Source of the DNA: UBA6522 sp965221035
GTDB taxonomy: Bacteria > Pseudomonadota > Gammaproteobacteria > Steroidobacterales > Rariloculaceae
DNA: 64,000 nucleotides
Direction of reading: 5' to 3'
NCBI GenBank assembly: GCA_965221035.1
Contig: OZ244860.1
Location: forward strand, 2,108,001 to 2,172,000
The notes under the pieces were generated by a model that searched no databases, had not been told where the DNA came from, and saw nothing but the letters and a program-made list of their open reading frames with translations. Both the position numbers and the translations under genes were made by a program. Shown here piece by piece: positions 53,163 to 62,366 of this stretch. Position 1 is the first letter of the stretch; each line of letters starts with the position of its first letter.

Positions 53163-54107
53163 ATGGCACAGGCTGCGCGCATGCCGACACCAACATGGAC
53201 GTCACCGTCCAGATTCTGGATGCCATGGTACTGGCACGTGTGGACCTTCTACGCTTGGCTGCGAGCTGTCGCCCCGCTCCCGCTGCGTTGCAGACTTGCC
53301 GTGGGCAAGCACCTGGGACGTGCGCTCTGCCCACTGTTCCGGGGCAAGTGCCGCACCATACGGCGAAATCTGAGAGCCTGCTTTCCGGACCTTTCCGAGC
53401 GTGAACGCGCACAGCTGTGCAAGCGTCACCACGAGTCCGTGGGCATCGGCCTGACCGAATTCGCGACGGCCTGGTTCGGCAACCCCGAACGCCTGCGCAA
53501 GACCGTGCGCCTCGAAGGCCGGGAGCACCTCGACGAAGCCCTGGGCAAGGGCAAGGGCGTTGTGTTGTTCTGCGGGCATTTCACGCCGATGGAACTCGTC
53601 CTCGCGGTATTGAGTCCGATTTGCCCCAAGCTCATGGCCATGTACCGGCCGATGGATAACGAGCTGCTGGATCGAATCATCCTCGGGCGCCGAAGGCGGT
53701 TCATCGACGAGCTGGTCCCCAAGCACGGCGTCAAGACCCTGCTCAGGCGCCTGTCCGAAAATGCCGTGGTCTTCTACCTTGCGGATCAGAGCTACAGCGG
53801 AAAGTACAGTGCGCCGGTGCCTTTCTTCGGTCTTCCGGCCATGACCAACATCGCGATCAGTCGCATCCTCAGGATCAGCGGAGCCACCCTGCTTCCGCTG
53901 CGATTCCGGCGGCTGGATGACGGCAGCGGTTACGTGGCGGCCATCGATCCGCCGCTGCAGGACATGCCGAGCGATGATCCGGTCGCGGACACGAAACGCC
54001 TGATGCGAGGCTTGGAGGACCAAGTCCGCGCCTGTCCGGAGCAGTATGCCTGGATGCACAGGCGGTTCAAGAATCCACCCGGCGATTACCCGGACATCTA
54101 CGCCTAG
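53163..54107 (+). CDS. LpxL/LpxM-family lipid A acyltransferase (first paralog)
   Basis: About 314 residues; one N-terminal helix then the LPLAT domain. FCGHFTPMELVL carries the catalytic HX4E; VVFYLADQSYSGKYSAPVPFFG is the second conserved block, and HRRFKNPPGDYPDIYA the typical C-terminal end. It adds a secondary acyl chain to lipid A at the inner membrane. In-frame ATGs at 53163 and 53181 are both possible; neither has a strong ribosome site. The next gene is a paralog, so this pair probably acts sequentially like LpxL and LpxM. It diverges from htpX. Confidence 0.87.
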   Translation: MAQAARMPTPTWTSPSRFWMPWYWHVWTFYAWLRAVAPLPLRCRLAVGKHLGRALCPLFRGKCRTIRRNLRACFPDLSERERAQLCKRHHESVGIGLTEFATAWFGNPERLRKTVRLEGREHLDEALGKGKGVVLFCGHFTPMELVLAVLSPICPKLMAMYRPMDNELLDRIILGRRRRFIDELVPKHGVKTLLRRLSENAVVFYLADQSYSGKYSAPVPFFGLPAMTNIAISRILRISGATLLPLRFRRLDDGSGYVAAIDPPLQDMPSDDPVADTKRLMRGLEDQVRACPEQYAWMHRRFKNPPGDYPDIYA

Positions 54108-54160
54108 CGGACTCGGCACCGAAGACCGTTGCGAGCACACACTGGGAATTGAGCGACTCC

Positions 54161-55105
54161 ATGCAATCCACCCACCCTTCCGGCCCGTTCCAGTACCGGC
54201 GCTTTCTGGCGCCGCGGTACCTTCCCGCCTGGCTGCTGCTCGGGTGGATGAAACTGGCGGCCGTGCTGCCGTATCCCTGGCAGATCACCGCGGGCAAGGT
54301 CATCGGGCGGGCCGGGCGCTTGCTGGCGCCCAGGACCCGCCGCGTGGTTGCACGCAATCTGGAAGCCTGTTTTCCGGAACTCACTCCGGCCCAGCGAAAA
54401 CGCCTGAGCCGCGATCATTTCGCCGCGGTGGGGGCTGCCTTTTCGGAGATGGGGCTCGGCTGGTACGCTTCTACCGGGCGGTTGCTCAGGCTGATCCGGG
54501 TAGACGGCCGCGAACATCTCGACAGTGCGCTGGCAAAAGGCAACGGCATCATCGTCCTGACGGCCCATTTCACCAGTCTCGAGACGGGGTCGTCGATCCT
54601 CCAGGAGCTGGTTCCCGGCGTGAAGGCGGTGTACCGCCCCCAGCCGAACGAAATGATCGACGCCATGATCTCCCACGGACGCCAGCGCATGCTTTCCGGG
54701 CAGATCCCCAAGGACAACATACGCGCCATGGTCAGAACGTTGCGGGAAGGCGGCGCGGTCGCCTACCTTGCGGACCTGGCGGGCAGGGGCAACAACCGCG
54801 CCATGATCCCCTTCTTCGGCGAACCGGCCATGACGACCACGGCCGTGGGCAAACTGGCGCGGATGACCGGCTCCACCGTGCTGACCTATTTCTTCCGGCG
54901 TCTGCCCGGGCGCGCGGGATACGCCCTGAACATCGGCCCCCCACCGGACGGTTTTCCGAGCGACGATCCCGTAGCCGATACCCGGCGCCTGGTGGAACGC
55001 CTGGAGGACTACATCCGTCTGGCGCCGGAGCAGTACATGTGGACCTACCGGCGATTCAAGGGGCGCCCCGATAGCTACCCGGATCTCTATGCGCGCGATC
55101 GATAA
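54161..55105 (+). CDS. LpxL/LpxM-family lipid A acyltransferase (second paralog)
   Basis: The protein has 314 residues from ATG 54161 (a TTG four codons earlier is also in frame). The N-terminal YRRFLAPRYLPAWLLLGWMKLAAVLPYP resembles LpxL. The catalytic HX4E is in LTAHFTSLETGS; AVAYLADLAGRGNNRAMIPFFG and WTYRRFKGRPDSYPDLYA follow. It shares the same layout and end motif with the upstream gene, so a tandem duplication is likely. Its 3' end overlaps convergent kdkA by 19 bases. Confidence 0.88.
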   Translation: MQSTHPSGPFQYRRFLAPRYLPAWLLLGWMKLAAVLPYPWQITAGKVIGRAGRLLAPRTRRVVARNLEACFPELTPAQRKRLSRDHFAAVGAAFSEMGLGWYASTGRLLRLIRVDGREHLDSALAKGNGIIVLTAHFTSLETGSSILQELVPGVKAVYRPQPNEMIDAMISHGRQRMLSGQIPKDNIRAMVRTLREGGAVAYLADLAGRGNNRAMIPFFGEPAMTTTAVGKLARMTGSTVLTYFFRRLPGRAGYALNIGPPPDGFPSDDPVADTRRLVERLEDYIRLAPEQYMWTYRRFKGRPDSYPDLYARDR

Positions 55106-55851
55106 CCGCGCAACAGCCAACGCCAGTGTTCCTGCCAGAACGGCGTACCGGACCGGCGGGAGATCTTGCGCAGGGAGCGCCTGAGCCTGACGAGATTCGA
55201 CTGCTTCCAGCGCGCGCCTGCGCGCACTTCGCCTCGGTCGAAGTCCACCAGAAACACCTTGCCCCGCACGTCGAGCAGCACGTTGTGCGCGTTCAGGTCC
55301 GCATGATCCAGGCCCCGGTCGTGGAAACGGCGCAGGGTTGCGCCGACGTCCCGCCAGGTGTGCTCATCGATCCCGCCCGCCGCCATGACGGCCGCCAGCG
55401 ACCGGGTATCGGCGATGCGCTCGGTGATGATGTCGGCGCGATACGTTATCCCGCTGCGGTTGACGTGCGCCGCCACGGGACTCGGCACGGGCAAACCGTC
55501 GTCGTGCAGTTTGCGGAGCAGGCACCACTCCCTGAAAGCCCGTGTGCGTTCCAGGCCCGTCCAGACATAGCGGTCGGTGGTCAACCGGGCCACCGCGCCT
55601 CCCCGGCGATAATGCCGCAGCGCCCAGGTCTGCTCTCCCCGCCTGACGAACAACACGGCGCCGCGGCCCGCTTCCTCGGCGACGACGAGATCCCTTGCCC
55701 TCCAATAGCGATCCAGAAACCAGTCCGCAGATATCGACCCAGGCTCTCCAGGCCGCACAATGATGGTGCTCTGGCCCTGGCACTCGACTCGCGCGTCCGT
55801 CGCATTCGGCTGCCGACGCGGATTTGTGCGCGACCCGATCAACGCGCACAT
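55087..55851 (-). CDS. kdkA: 3-deoxy-D-manno-octulosonic acid (Kdo) kinase
   Basis: The 254-residue kinase phosphorylates Kdo in the LPS inner core. LFVRRGEQTWALRHYRRGGAVARL, the protein-kinase-like active site RFHDRGLDHADLNAHNVLLD near residue 180 and FLVDFDRGEVRAG (the metal-binding DFD) match KdkA. It overlaps waaF by 13 bases, so it is part of the same LPS core operon. Confidence 0.92.
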   Translation of the reverse strand: MCALIGSRTNPRRQPNATDARVECQGQSTIIVRPGEPGSISADWFLDRYWRARDLVVAEEAGRGAVLFVRRGEQTWALRHYRRGGAVARLTTDRYVWTGLERTRAFREWCLLRKLHDDGLPVPSPVAAHVNRSGITYRADIITERIADTRSLAAVMAAGGIDEHTWRDVGATLRRFHDRGLDHADLNAHNVLLDVRGKVFLVDFDRGEVRAGARWKQSNLVRLRRSLRKISRRSGTPFWQEHWRWLLRGYRSRA

Positions 55852-56888
55852 CCCGCCGCCGAGGTATCGCCCAGCGCGGCAAGAGCCGCGTCCGCGACAG
55901 TTTCCACCGGGATCTCATTCATGCACCTGAAGTGCCCCAGCGGACACTTGCGCCTGAAACACGGGCTGCATTCCAGGTCCCTGTAGAGGATATCCGCCCG
56001 ATCAGTCAATGGCGGGGTCACCTTGGGAGTCGTCGAGCCGTAGAGGCAGATCACGTGCGTGCCCACCGCCGCGGCGACATGCATCAGGCCCGAGTCGTTG
56101 GTCACAGCGACCTTGGCGGCGCCCAGGAGGTCGACCGCGTCCGCTAGCGTGGTCCGCCCGCACAGGTTGACAACGTCGTCCTGACCCGCCGCGGCCCTGA
56201 CCTGTTCGCCCAAGCCGCGCTCCCTGTCGGAACCGAGAATCCAGACCTGCGATCCGGCCTCCGCCAGACGGGCGGCCAGCGCACCGAAGCGGTCGGGGGG
56301 CCAGCGCTTCGCGGGCCCGTACTCTGCGCCGGGCATGACCGCGGCGACTTCGCTTGCCGCCGTCAGGCCCAGACGGCGCGTCGCGCGGCGCAGGTTCTGA
56401 CGGTCCGTTCGCAGGGACGGCCTCGGCGGCCGGGGCAGTTCCTCCCAGACAGGCGGCAAACCCAGCGCGAGGAACCGCTTGACCGTCTGGTCCAGGCGAC
56501 CGGAGTCGAACGGCCGCATGTCGTTGATCAGCCCGTACCGCCATTCGCCACGATACCCCGTACGCACGGGCACAGCCGCGAAAAATGGCACCAGCGCGGC
56601 CTTCAGCGATCGACGCAGCACGATCGCCCGGCCGTAGCCCTCGCCGCGCAGCCGACGGCCCAGATTCCATCGGGCGCCGACGGCGATGGCGCCATGATCC
56701 ACATCCAGTTCGATGGCGCCGCTCACTTCCGGCATGCGGTCGAGAACGGGTTTCGACCAGGGTGGAGCAATCACGTCGATGCGCGCTCGGGGGTGGTGGC
56801 GCAGCAGCAGCTTGTATAGCGACTGGGCCATGACCATGTCGCCGACCCAGGCCGGACCGACGACGAGCAGCCTATCGTCCCTGCCCAC
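55839..56888 (-). CDS. waaF: ADP-heptose--LPS heptosyltransferase II
   Basis: The GT9 enzyme adds the second heptose to the LPS inner core. LLVVGPAWVGDMVMAQSLYKLL near the start, MPGAEYGPAKRWPPDRFGALAARL, VAVTNDSGLMHVAAAVGTHVICLYGSTTPKVTPPL and the cysteine block LECSPCFRRKCPLGHFRCM identify WaaF. I used GTG 56888 (349 residues); a TTG at 56912 would deepen the overlap with hldD. No waaC (heptosyltransferase I) is in this operon. Confidence 0.94.
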   Translation of the reverse strand: MGRDDRLLVVGPAWVGDMVMAQSLYKLLLRHHPRARIDVIAPPWSKPVLDRMPEVSGAIELDVDHGAIAVGARWNLGRRLRGEGYGRAIVLRRSLKAALVPFFAAVPVRTGYRGEWRYGLINDMRPFDSGRLDQTVKRFLALGLPPVWEELPRPPRPSLRTDRQNLRRATRRLGLTAASEVAAVMPGAEYGPAKRWPPDRFGALAARLAEAGSQVWILGSDRERGLGEQVRAAAGQDDVVNLCGRTTLADAVDLLGAAKVAVTNDSGLMHVAAAVGTHVICLYGSTTPKVTPPLTDRADILYRDLECSPCFRRKCPLGHFRCMNEIPVETVADAALAALGDTSAAGCAR

Positions 56889-57840
56889 CGCGGTCCGACG
56901 CCGAGCCTTCAAGGATGTCCAGGTACGACTTCACACCGGTCGCGATATCGGTGAACCGGCGCGTGTAGCCGACGCGCCGCAGCTTCACCAGATCGGCTTG
57001 GGTAAAACTCTGGTAGGCGCCCTTGAGATGCCCCGGAAAGGGGATGTAGCGCTTGCGGCCCCGCCCGTGCCAATCGATGACGGCGTCGGCCAGTTGGTTG
57101 AATGTCGCCGCCCGGCCGGTACCGACATTGAATATTCCAGAGCACTCCGTGTGCCGACCGAACCACAGGTTGACGTCTATCACGTCATCCACATAAACGA
57201 AGTCGCGCAGCTGGTCCCCGGCCGCATGGCCGTCGCTGCCCTCGAAAAGCCGGGCCTCGCCGTCGTCCCGCACCTGGTGGTGCAGGTGCAGGACGACGCT
57301 GGCCATGGCGCCCTTTCGGGATTCCCCGGGGCCGTAGACGTTGAAGTAGCGCAGACCGACGACCTGCGCATCCCGTGCGCCAAGCACGCGGCGCACGTGA
57401 CGGTCGAAAAGCAGCTTGGAATAGCCATAGACGTTCAACGGTCGCTCTGTACCGGCGTCTTCCTCGAAACAGCCGCCCGCACCGTACACGGCCGCCGACG
57501 ATGCATAGACCAGGGGCACGCCGGCAGAGCGGCAATAGTCGAACAGCTCGACCGAGTAGCGGTAGTTGTTCTCCATCATGTAGCGGCCGTCCCACTCCGT
57601 TGTGACCGTGCAGGCGCCCTGGTGGTAGACGAGCCGGGGCACGAATCCGGGACCGCCTTGCAACCGGTCGAGGAACACGTCCTTGTCCCAGTAGTCGGCA
57701 ATCTCGCAGTCCACCAGGTTTTCGAACTTGCGACCGTCGCTCAGATCGTCCACGGCCAGTATGTCCCGTTCACCGGCTCGATTGAGTCCGCGCACCAGAT
57801 TGCTGCCTATGAAACCGGCCGCTCCGGTGACGATGACCAT
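56872..57840 (-). CDS. hldD: ADP-L-glycero-D-manno-heptose 6-epimerase
   Basis: The 322-residue NADP-dependent epimerase has the Rossmann start MVIVTGAAGFIGSNLVRGLN, the ADDLSDGRKFENLVD nucleotide segment, the catalytic Tyr-Lys pair in NVYGYSKLLFDRHVR and GLRYFNVYGPGE. It makes the ADP-heptose used by WaaF, encoded next. Gene order zf-CHCC, hldD, waaF, kdkA on one transcript. Confidence 0.95.
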   Translation of the reverse strand: MVIVTGAAGFIGSNLVRGLNRAGERDILAVDDLSDGRKFENLVDCEIADYWDKDVFLDRLQGGPGFVPRLVYHQGACTVTTEWDGRYMMENNYRYSVELFDYCRSAGVPLVYASSAAVYGAGGCFEEDAGTERPLNVYGYSKLLFDRHVRRVLGARDAQVVGLRYFNVYGPGESRKGAMASVVLHLHHQVRDDGEARLFEGSDGHAAGDQLRDFVYVDDVIDVNLWFGRHTECSGIFNVGTGRAATFNQLADAVIDWHGRGRKRYIPFPGHLKGAYQSFTQADLVKLRRVGYTRRFTDIATGVKSYLDILEGSASDRGGQGR

Positions 57841-57844
57841 GGAT

Positions 57845-58060
57845 TCAGGTCCTGTCGACGAGACTGTAGCGCGTGCCGCAATAGGGGCAGATTGCCGAGC
57901 CGGAAACCTCGATGGGCAGATAGACCTTGGGGTGGGAATTCCAGAGGTAGGCGTCCGGCGGCGGGCAGTGCAGCGGCAACTGCCCGGTCGTCACCTGAAC
58001 ATCCCGTTCGGCGTTGGCTGGCTTCAGGTTCTCCTGCACCTGTCCCGGACGTATCCGCAC
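57845..58060 (-). CDS. zf-CHCC zinc-finger protein (NDUFS6-like)
   Basis: The 71-residue protein ends in LPLHCPPPDAYLWNSHPKVYLPIEVSGSAICPYCGTRYSLVD: one Cys and His early, then CPYC. This is the zf-CHCC zinc site of the mitochondrial complex I subunit family and its small bacterial relatives of unknown function. It starts at GTG (58060 or 58039) and is four bases upstream of hldD. Similar genes commonly sit near waaF-ilvE in Proteobacteria. Confidence 0.85.
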   Translation of the reverse strand: MRIRPGQVQENLKPANAERDVQVTTGQLPLHCPPPDAYLWNSHPKVYLPIEVSGSAICPYCGTRYSLVDRT

Positions 58061-58088
58061 TGACCTGACTCGAAACGCTAGGATGTCG

Positions 58089-58094
58089 ATTATA
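58089..58094 (-). promoter_or_regulatory. Candidate -10 box of the LPS core operon
   Basis: A perfect TATAAT on the minus strand lies in the 102-base gap between glnE and the zf-CHCC gene. No good -35 hexamer is at 16-18 bases, so activity is uncertain. Confidence 0.35.
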
Positions 58095-58162
58095 CCGGGA
58101 CAGTCCGCGTTTCGTCCGGGTTAAAGGCGCTGCCGCGAAGGCGCAAAAGCCGGCGCACGCTC

Positions 58163-61096
58163 CTACCCCAGCACTTCGCTCCACAGTTTGCCTATCCAGG
58201 CGCGTTCTTTGGCGAAGGCGCCTTCCGGAACCACCCGGTCACTCTCGATCAGGGCCAGTTCGTGGGCGCTGGCCCTGAGCGCCAGGTAGATCGAGCGCAT
58301 CTGGTCGGCCCATTCGACCGGAATGAGATCGTTCCGCACCAGCGCCTCGAGCTGCCGGACCTTGTCGGGAAATTCCACAAGGTCGGGAAACTCCGAGGAA
58401 CGCGAAAGGACCCAGTAGTCGATGATGAACTCGATGTCGGCGATTCCGCCCGCATCCTGCTTGAGGTCGAACTCGCCGGGCCCACCGCGGGACAACTCGT
58501 TTCTCATGCGCGCGCGCATCCTTGCGATTTCGCCGCGCAGATCGCTGCGATTGACGTGGTTGACCAAAACGTCGCGGCGCACCCGTTCAAATGCCTCCCG
58601 AACTCTTGAAGAACCCGCCACGGCGCGGCTGCGCAACAGCGCCTGATGTTCCCAGACCCAAGCCTTGTTCGTCTGGTACGACTCGAAGGCATGCAGGCTG
58701 GACACCAGGGCACCGGCGCGTCCGTTGGGCCGCAACCTCGTATCCACCTCGTACAGGCGCCCGTGGCGCGTCTGTATGCTGACGAAGTTGATCAGGCGTT
58801 GCGCCAGGCGTGCAAAGAACACGCGATTCTCAAGCGACCGGGGTCCCGCCGTGGTCTCCGGCTTCCCTGGAGATTCGTGCAGGAAGATCAGGTCCAGATC
58901 CGACCCGTAACCCAGTTCCAGTCCGCCGAGCTTGCCGTAACCGACGATGGCGAATCCGGCCTTGCGGCGCGCGTCCCCATCGCCCCCCATGGGCTCGCCG
59001 TGCTGCCGCACCTGTTCCGACTCGGCGGTCTCCAGGGCATATTGGAGAATGAGTTCGGCCGTGTCGGTCAGCCGGTCGCTCACCTTCATCAGCGGCAGGT
59101 TTCCCAATCGATCCGCCACTGCGATTCGAAAGATGGAGCCGAGCTGGAAGGAACGCATGACCTCCAGCCTGTTCTCCAGGTCGTCCGCGCCTCGCAGGCG
59201 CACGGTCCGCTGAAGTTCCCGCTCCAGTTCCTCCCGGCTGGGCGGCTCCACGAATACTCGCTCGTCCAGCAGTTCGTCCAGCAGGCCCGGATGTTCGGCC
59301 ACCAGGGTGACAAGGAACTCGCTGCATTCAGCCAGCTTCAACAGCCGGTTCAGCGCGGGCGGATTCTCGCTGAGCAACACCAGGTATGCGCTGCGCCTGG
59401 CCACGCCTCGAACCAGCGGCATCAGCCGGCTGACAATCCAGGAGGGCGCTTCGTGGCGCGTCAGGCGAGGCATGAGGCGCGCGACAAACTCCGCCAGCCG
59501 CTTCCGTGACGTCTCGTCCATCCGCCGGTACAGGCCGCCCGTCCGAAGCGAGTTTAATTCCTCGGCCACGGCCTCCGGATGGTCGACGCTGGTTCCGGCG
59601 AGCAGGCTGCCCATGTCGGCGCGTTCCCAGGCTGCCGCCCATTGCGCTTCGTTCAACTCTTCCCGGCGCGTTTCCCCTCGTTCCTCGAACGCGATTCGCG
59701 AAAACTGCGTTTCAACCACCTGCCGCCGGACAGCCAGCTCCTCGGCCAAGTCGGTCCAGTGGGACCGGCCCATGGCGTACGCCAGCACGGCCCGGGTCTC
59801 GCCGTCCGCAGGCAGTGTATGCGTCTGCCGGTCCTCAATGGCCTGCAATCGATTCTCCAGGGTTCTCAGGTACAGATAGGCACCGCGGAGCGCTTCCGCC
59901 GCGCCGCCCTCGAGCAAGCCGGCCTCTTCCAGCCGCGGCAGCGCCGTCAACAGCGACGGGCTCGTCAGCCAGGGAGTCTGACCGCCGCGGACCATCTGAA
60001 ACGCCTGGACAATGAATTCGATCTCCCGTATGCCGCCCGGACCGAGCTTGACGTTGTCGGCCATGTTGCGGCGCGCCACTTCCTGGCTGATCAGTTCCTT
60101 CATCTCGCGCAGCGCCCGAAAGACGCCATAGTCCACGTACCGACGATAGACGAACGGGTTCAGGATCTCGTCGAAGAGCTGACGGCCATGACGCCTGCCG
60201 GTGATCAACCGGGCCTTCTGGTAGGCGTAGCGTTCCCAGTCCCGACCGTGTTGCGTCAGGTAGCTTTCCAATGCCGGCAGGCTTACAGCCAGCGGCCCGC
60301 TGGACCCGAACGGCCTCAGCCGTGTGTCGACCCGGAGAGCCAGACCGTCACCGGTGACCTGTTCCAGCAGCGCGATCAAGGATTGACCGAGCCGTCGATA
60401 ATAGACCTCGGGGCGGGTGCCGCAACTGCCTTCAAAGGTAAGCGAATCCGGATAGAGCAGGACCAGGTCGATGTCGGACGAAAAGTTCAGCTCGTGGCCG
60501 CCCAGTTTGCCCATGGCCAGGACGATCAATGGCTCCCGTTCACCGTCGGCATTGACCGGGCGGCCGAAGCGCGGCGCAAGCCGCGCGGCGGCGTTGTCCA
60601 GCGCGGCACGGACGAGGCCGTCGGCGAGCCGCGACAAGTCCACCAGATTGCACTCGATGTCCGACCATCCGGCCAGATCTCGCCAGGCGATGCGCGCCAT
60701 TTCCACATGCCTTGTGCGGCGCAGCGCCGCCATGGCCTCGGCTTCCGGACACGCCTCCAACCGCAGCCGACCCTGCACGTCCTCCCAGGACAGGGGACTG
60801 TCGTCGGCGAGCCGCTCCAACAGCGCTTCGGGCTGCTTGAGCAATGTTCCGAGCACGAAATCGCTGCAAAGGGTCACACGGGCGACGGTTTCGGCCGCGT
60901 CGCCGTAGCGGTCCAGGATCCCTTCGGGCAGTGTTTCCAGCCGTTCCCGGACGCGTCGCCAGCGATCTTGTAACGAGGACGGCAGGTTCGTCGGCTGGGT
61001 CAGGTTCACGGCGCGCTGCCAATGAAGGAAATCCCTTGGACTGTAGCAAACATCCCCGTCGCGCAGAAGCCGGGCTCCCAGATGTCCAGGAGTCAT
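58163..61096 (-). CDS. glnE: Bifunctional glutamine synthetase adenylyltransferase/deadenylase
   Basis: The 977-residue protein controls glutamine synthetase by adding or removing AMP. There are two nucleotidyltransferase domains: one around residues 190-260 with GHELNFSSDIDLVLLYP (deadenylylase), one around 695-770 with GLELGYGSDLDLIFLHE (adenylyltransferase). HRALDALRPNG-type segments appear as VDTRLRPFGSSG and VDTRLRPNGRAG. The central region carries helical PII-response domains. ATG at 61096 or 61108 are equivalent. Upstream lies the FGE-like gene; downstream the LPS operon. Confidence 0.95.
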   Translation of the reverse strand: MTPGHLGARLLRDGDVCYSPRDFLHWQRAVNLTQPTNLPSSLQDRWRRVRERLETLPEGILDRYGDAAETVARVTLCSDFVLGTLLKQPEALLERLADDSPLSWEDVQGRLRLEACPEAEAMAALRRTRHVEMARIAWRDLAGWSDIECNLVDLSRLADGLVRAALDNAAARLAPRFGRPVNADGEREPLIVLAMGKLGGHELNFSSDIDLVLLYPDSLTFEGSCGTRPEVYYRRLGQSLIALLEQVTGDGLALRVDTRLRPFGSSGPLAVSLPALESYLTQHGRDWERYAYQKARLITGRRHGRQLFDEILNPFVYRRYVDYGVFRALREMKELISQEVARRNMADNVKLGPGGIREIEFIVQAFQMVRGGQTPWLTSPSLLTALPRLEEAGLLEGGAAEALRGAYLYLRTLENRLQAIEDRQTHTLPADGETRAVLAYAMGRSHWTDLAEELAVRRQVVETQFSRIAFEERGETRREELNEAQWAAAWERADMGSLLAGTSVDHPEAVAEELNSLRTGGLYRRMDETSRKRLAEFVARLMPRLTRHEAPSWIVSRLMPLVRGVARRSAYLVLLSENPPALNRLLKLAECSEFLVTLVAEHPGLLDELLDERVFVEPPSREELERELQRTVRLRGADDLENRLEVMRSFQLGSIFRIAVADRLGNLPLMKVSDRLTDTAELILQYALETAESEQVRQHGEPMGGDGDARRKAGFAIVGYGKLGGLELGYGSDLDLIFLHESPGKPETTAGPRSLENRVFFARLAQRLINFVSIQTRHGRLYEVDTRLRPNGRAGALVSSLHAFESYQTNKAWVWEHQALLRSRAVAGSSRVREAFERVRRDVLVNHVNRSDLRGEIARMRARMRNELSRGGPGEFDLKQDAGGIADIEFIIDYWVLSRSSEFPDLVEFPDKVRQLEALVRNDLIPVEWADQMRSIYLALRASAHELALIESDRVVPEGAFAKERAWIGKLWSEVLG

Positions 61097-61154
61097 CGCC
61101 CAAACCAATGTCCCGTAAGAGTCAGCGCTAAACCGTTACCTCAAACCGCTGTGG

Positions 61155-62108
61155 TCATTCAGCGCGGGACTGTGCCACGCGAAATCCGATCAAATTACTT
61201 GTCGAGTGGATGTTCTGGGCCGTGCTTCGTATTTCATGAGACACAAAAAATGTGTCCCAAGCGTGACCGCGCACCACTCTTTGACGGCACCTGCCATCCA
61301 CGCGCGCCGAGCCGTCCGAAGGTGCGGCTTGGAATGTGGGAACCCAGCAATCTTCGACCCACTCGAGCGCATTGCGTTCCATATGGAAGAGACCGAACGC
61401 GTTTGGCCCGCCTTCGTCAACCGCCACTGTATATGGGGTCCCTGTGCATTCCACGGGCTCCGGGCGTGACTCGGGACAGTACGACGAAACATCCACGTCT
61501 CCCGTCAGCGTACCCGCGCGTGCCGCATATTCCCACTCGGCCTCGGTAGGCAGCCGGTAGGGACGCCCCGTCTCGGAGCCAAGCCACTGGATGTAGGCCA
61601 TTGCATCCGACCAGGTGATGCATACCACCGGATGATCATCCGATTGTGGGAATCCAGGCCGTGACCATGTCAGGACTCTAATCGGAGTGTTGTAGTAATC
61701 CGTCGCCTCAACCTCGGCTAACGAGAATCCAGTGCAACCTGGTGAACCGCCGGGAGTCCCTGAACCGCCGGGTATCCCGAGGCCGCCCAGGACACCCCCG
61801 CCCCGGTGGTTGAGCTTCTCCGCGTCCGTTCGATATCCCGTCCGCTCCACAAAGGTTCTGAACTGACCGCGGGTGACCTCATGGGCCGATAGGGCAAATG
61901 GCCGTTCTATGGACACGTCGCGAACTGGCCGATTGTTCCAACACCTGAATCCTGACACGCACCCCATGCGAAATTGGCCCGGCCCAATCATGACCATCAG
62001 GGGTCCCGTGCCTCCGGAGGCCAAGGAATCGACAAACGTCGCGGCATGCTGTGCCTGGGCGGCGCCACCAAAAAGCAGCAAGAGCGGAACAATCAGCCGA
62101 TTCTGCAT
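61155..62108 (-). CDS. Secreted FGE-sulfatase fold protein lacking catalytic cysteines
   Basis: The 317-residue protein has a signal peptide (MQNRLIVPLLLLFGGAAQAQ). The FGE-sulfatase domain follows: MVMIGPGQFRMGC, RDVSIERPFALSAHEVTRGQFRTFVERTGY, VCITWSDAMAYIQWLGSETGRPYRLPTEAEWEYAARAG, NAFGLFHMERNALEWVEDCW, RVVRGHAWDTFFVSHEIRSTAQNIH. In true formylglycine-generating enzymes the last block carries the two active-site cysteines; here no Cys is in it, so catalysis of that kind is unlikely. A glycine-rich insert (about residues 105-125, GGxGxPGGSG) sits between conserved blocks. The frame upstream of ATG 62108 is a shadow of the IS5 remnant. Confidence 0.82.
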   Translation of the reverse strand: MQNRLIVPLLLLFGGAAQAQHAATFVDSLASGGTGPLMVMIGPGQFRMGCVSGFRCWNNRPVRDVSIERPFALSAHEVTRGQFRTFVERTGYRTDAEKLNHRGGGVLGGLGIPGGSGTPGGSPGCTGFSLAEVEATDYYNTPIRVLTWSRPGFPQSDDHPVVCITWSDAMAYIQWLGSETGRPYRLPTEAEWEYAARAGTLTGDVDVSSYCPESRPEPVECTGTPYTVAVDEGGPNAFGLFHMERNALEWVEDCWVPTFQAAPSDGSARVDGRCRQRVVRGHAWDTFFVSHEIRSTAQNIHSTSNLIGFRVAQSRAE

Positions 62109-62126
62109 TCTTAGTTTTCCGAAGCC

Positions 62127-62360
62127 GTGTTGACGGCGTTTCGAGTCGCCGGGAATTGCGCGGAGTCCCGAGTGCGGCCAAAGAGCACCCGCCTCGACCC
62201 TTGGGCGTACGAACGCGAGACGTACAAGCGGCACAACGAGGTCGAGCGTTTGTTCCGGCGTCTCAAACGCTTTTGGAGCATCTTCCCGCGCGTCGAAAAA
62301 CCCGATGTCGTGTTCCTCGCCTTTGTCGTCTTCGTGCTCATCGTTGATGCGTTGCTTTAG
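62127..62360 (+). pseudogene. IS5-family transposase, C-terminal remnant
   Basis: The last 55 residues or so (AYERETYKRHNEVERLFRRLKRFW... then KPDVVFLAFVVFVLIVDALL) match the C-terminal end of IS5-type DDE transposases, including the catalytic Glu in NEVERLFRRLK. The N-terminal two-thirds with both catalytic aspartates are missing. The stop is six bases before the left end of the IS1380 element. Confidence 0.8.
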
Positions 62361-62366
62361 TGCTAG

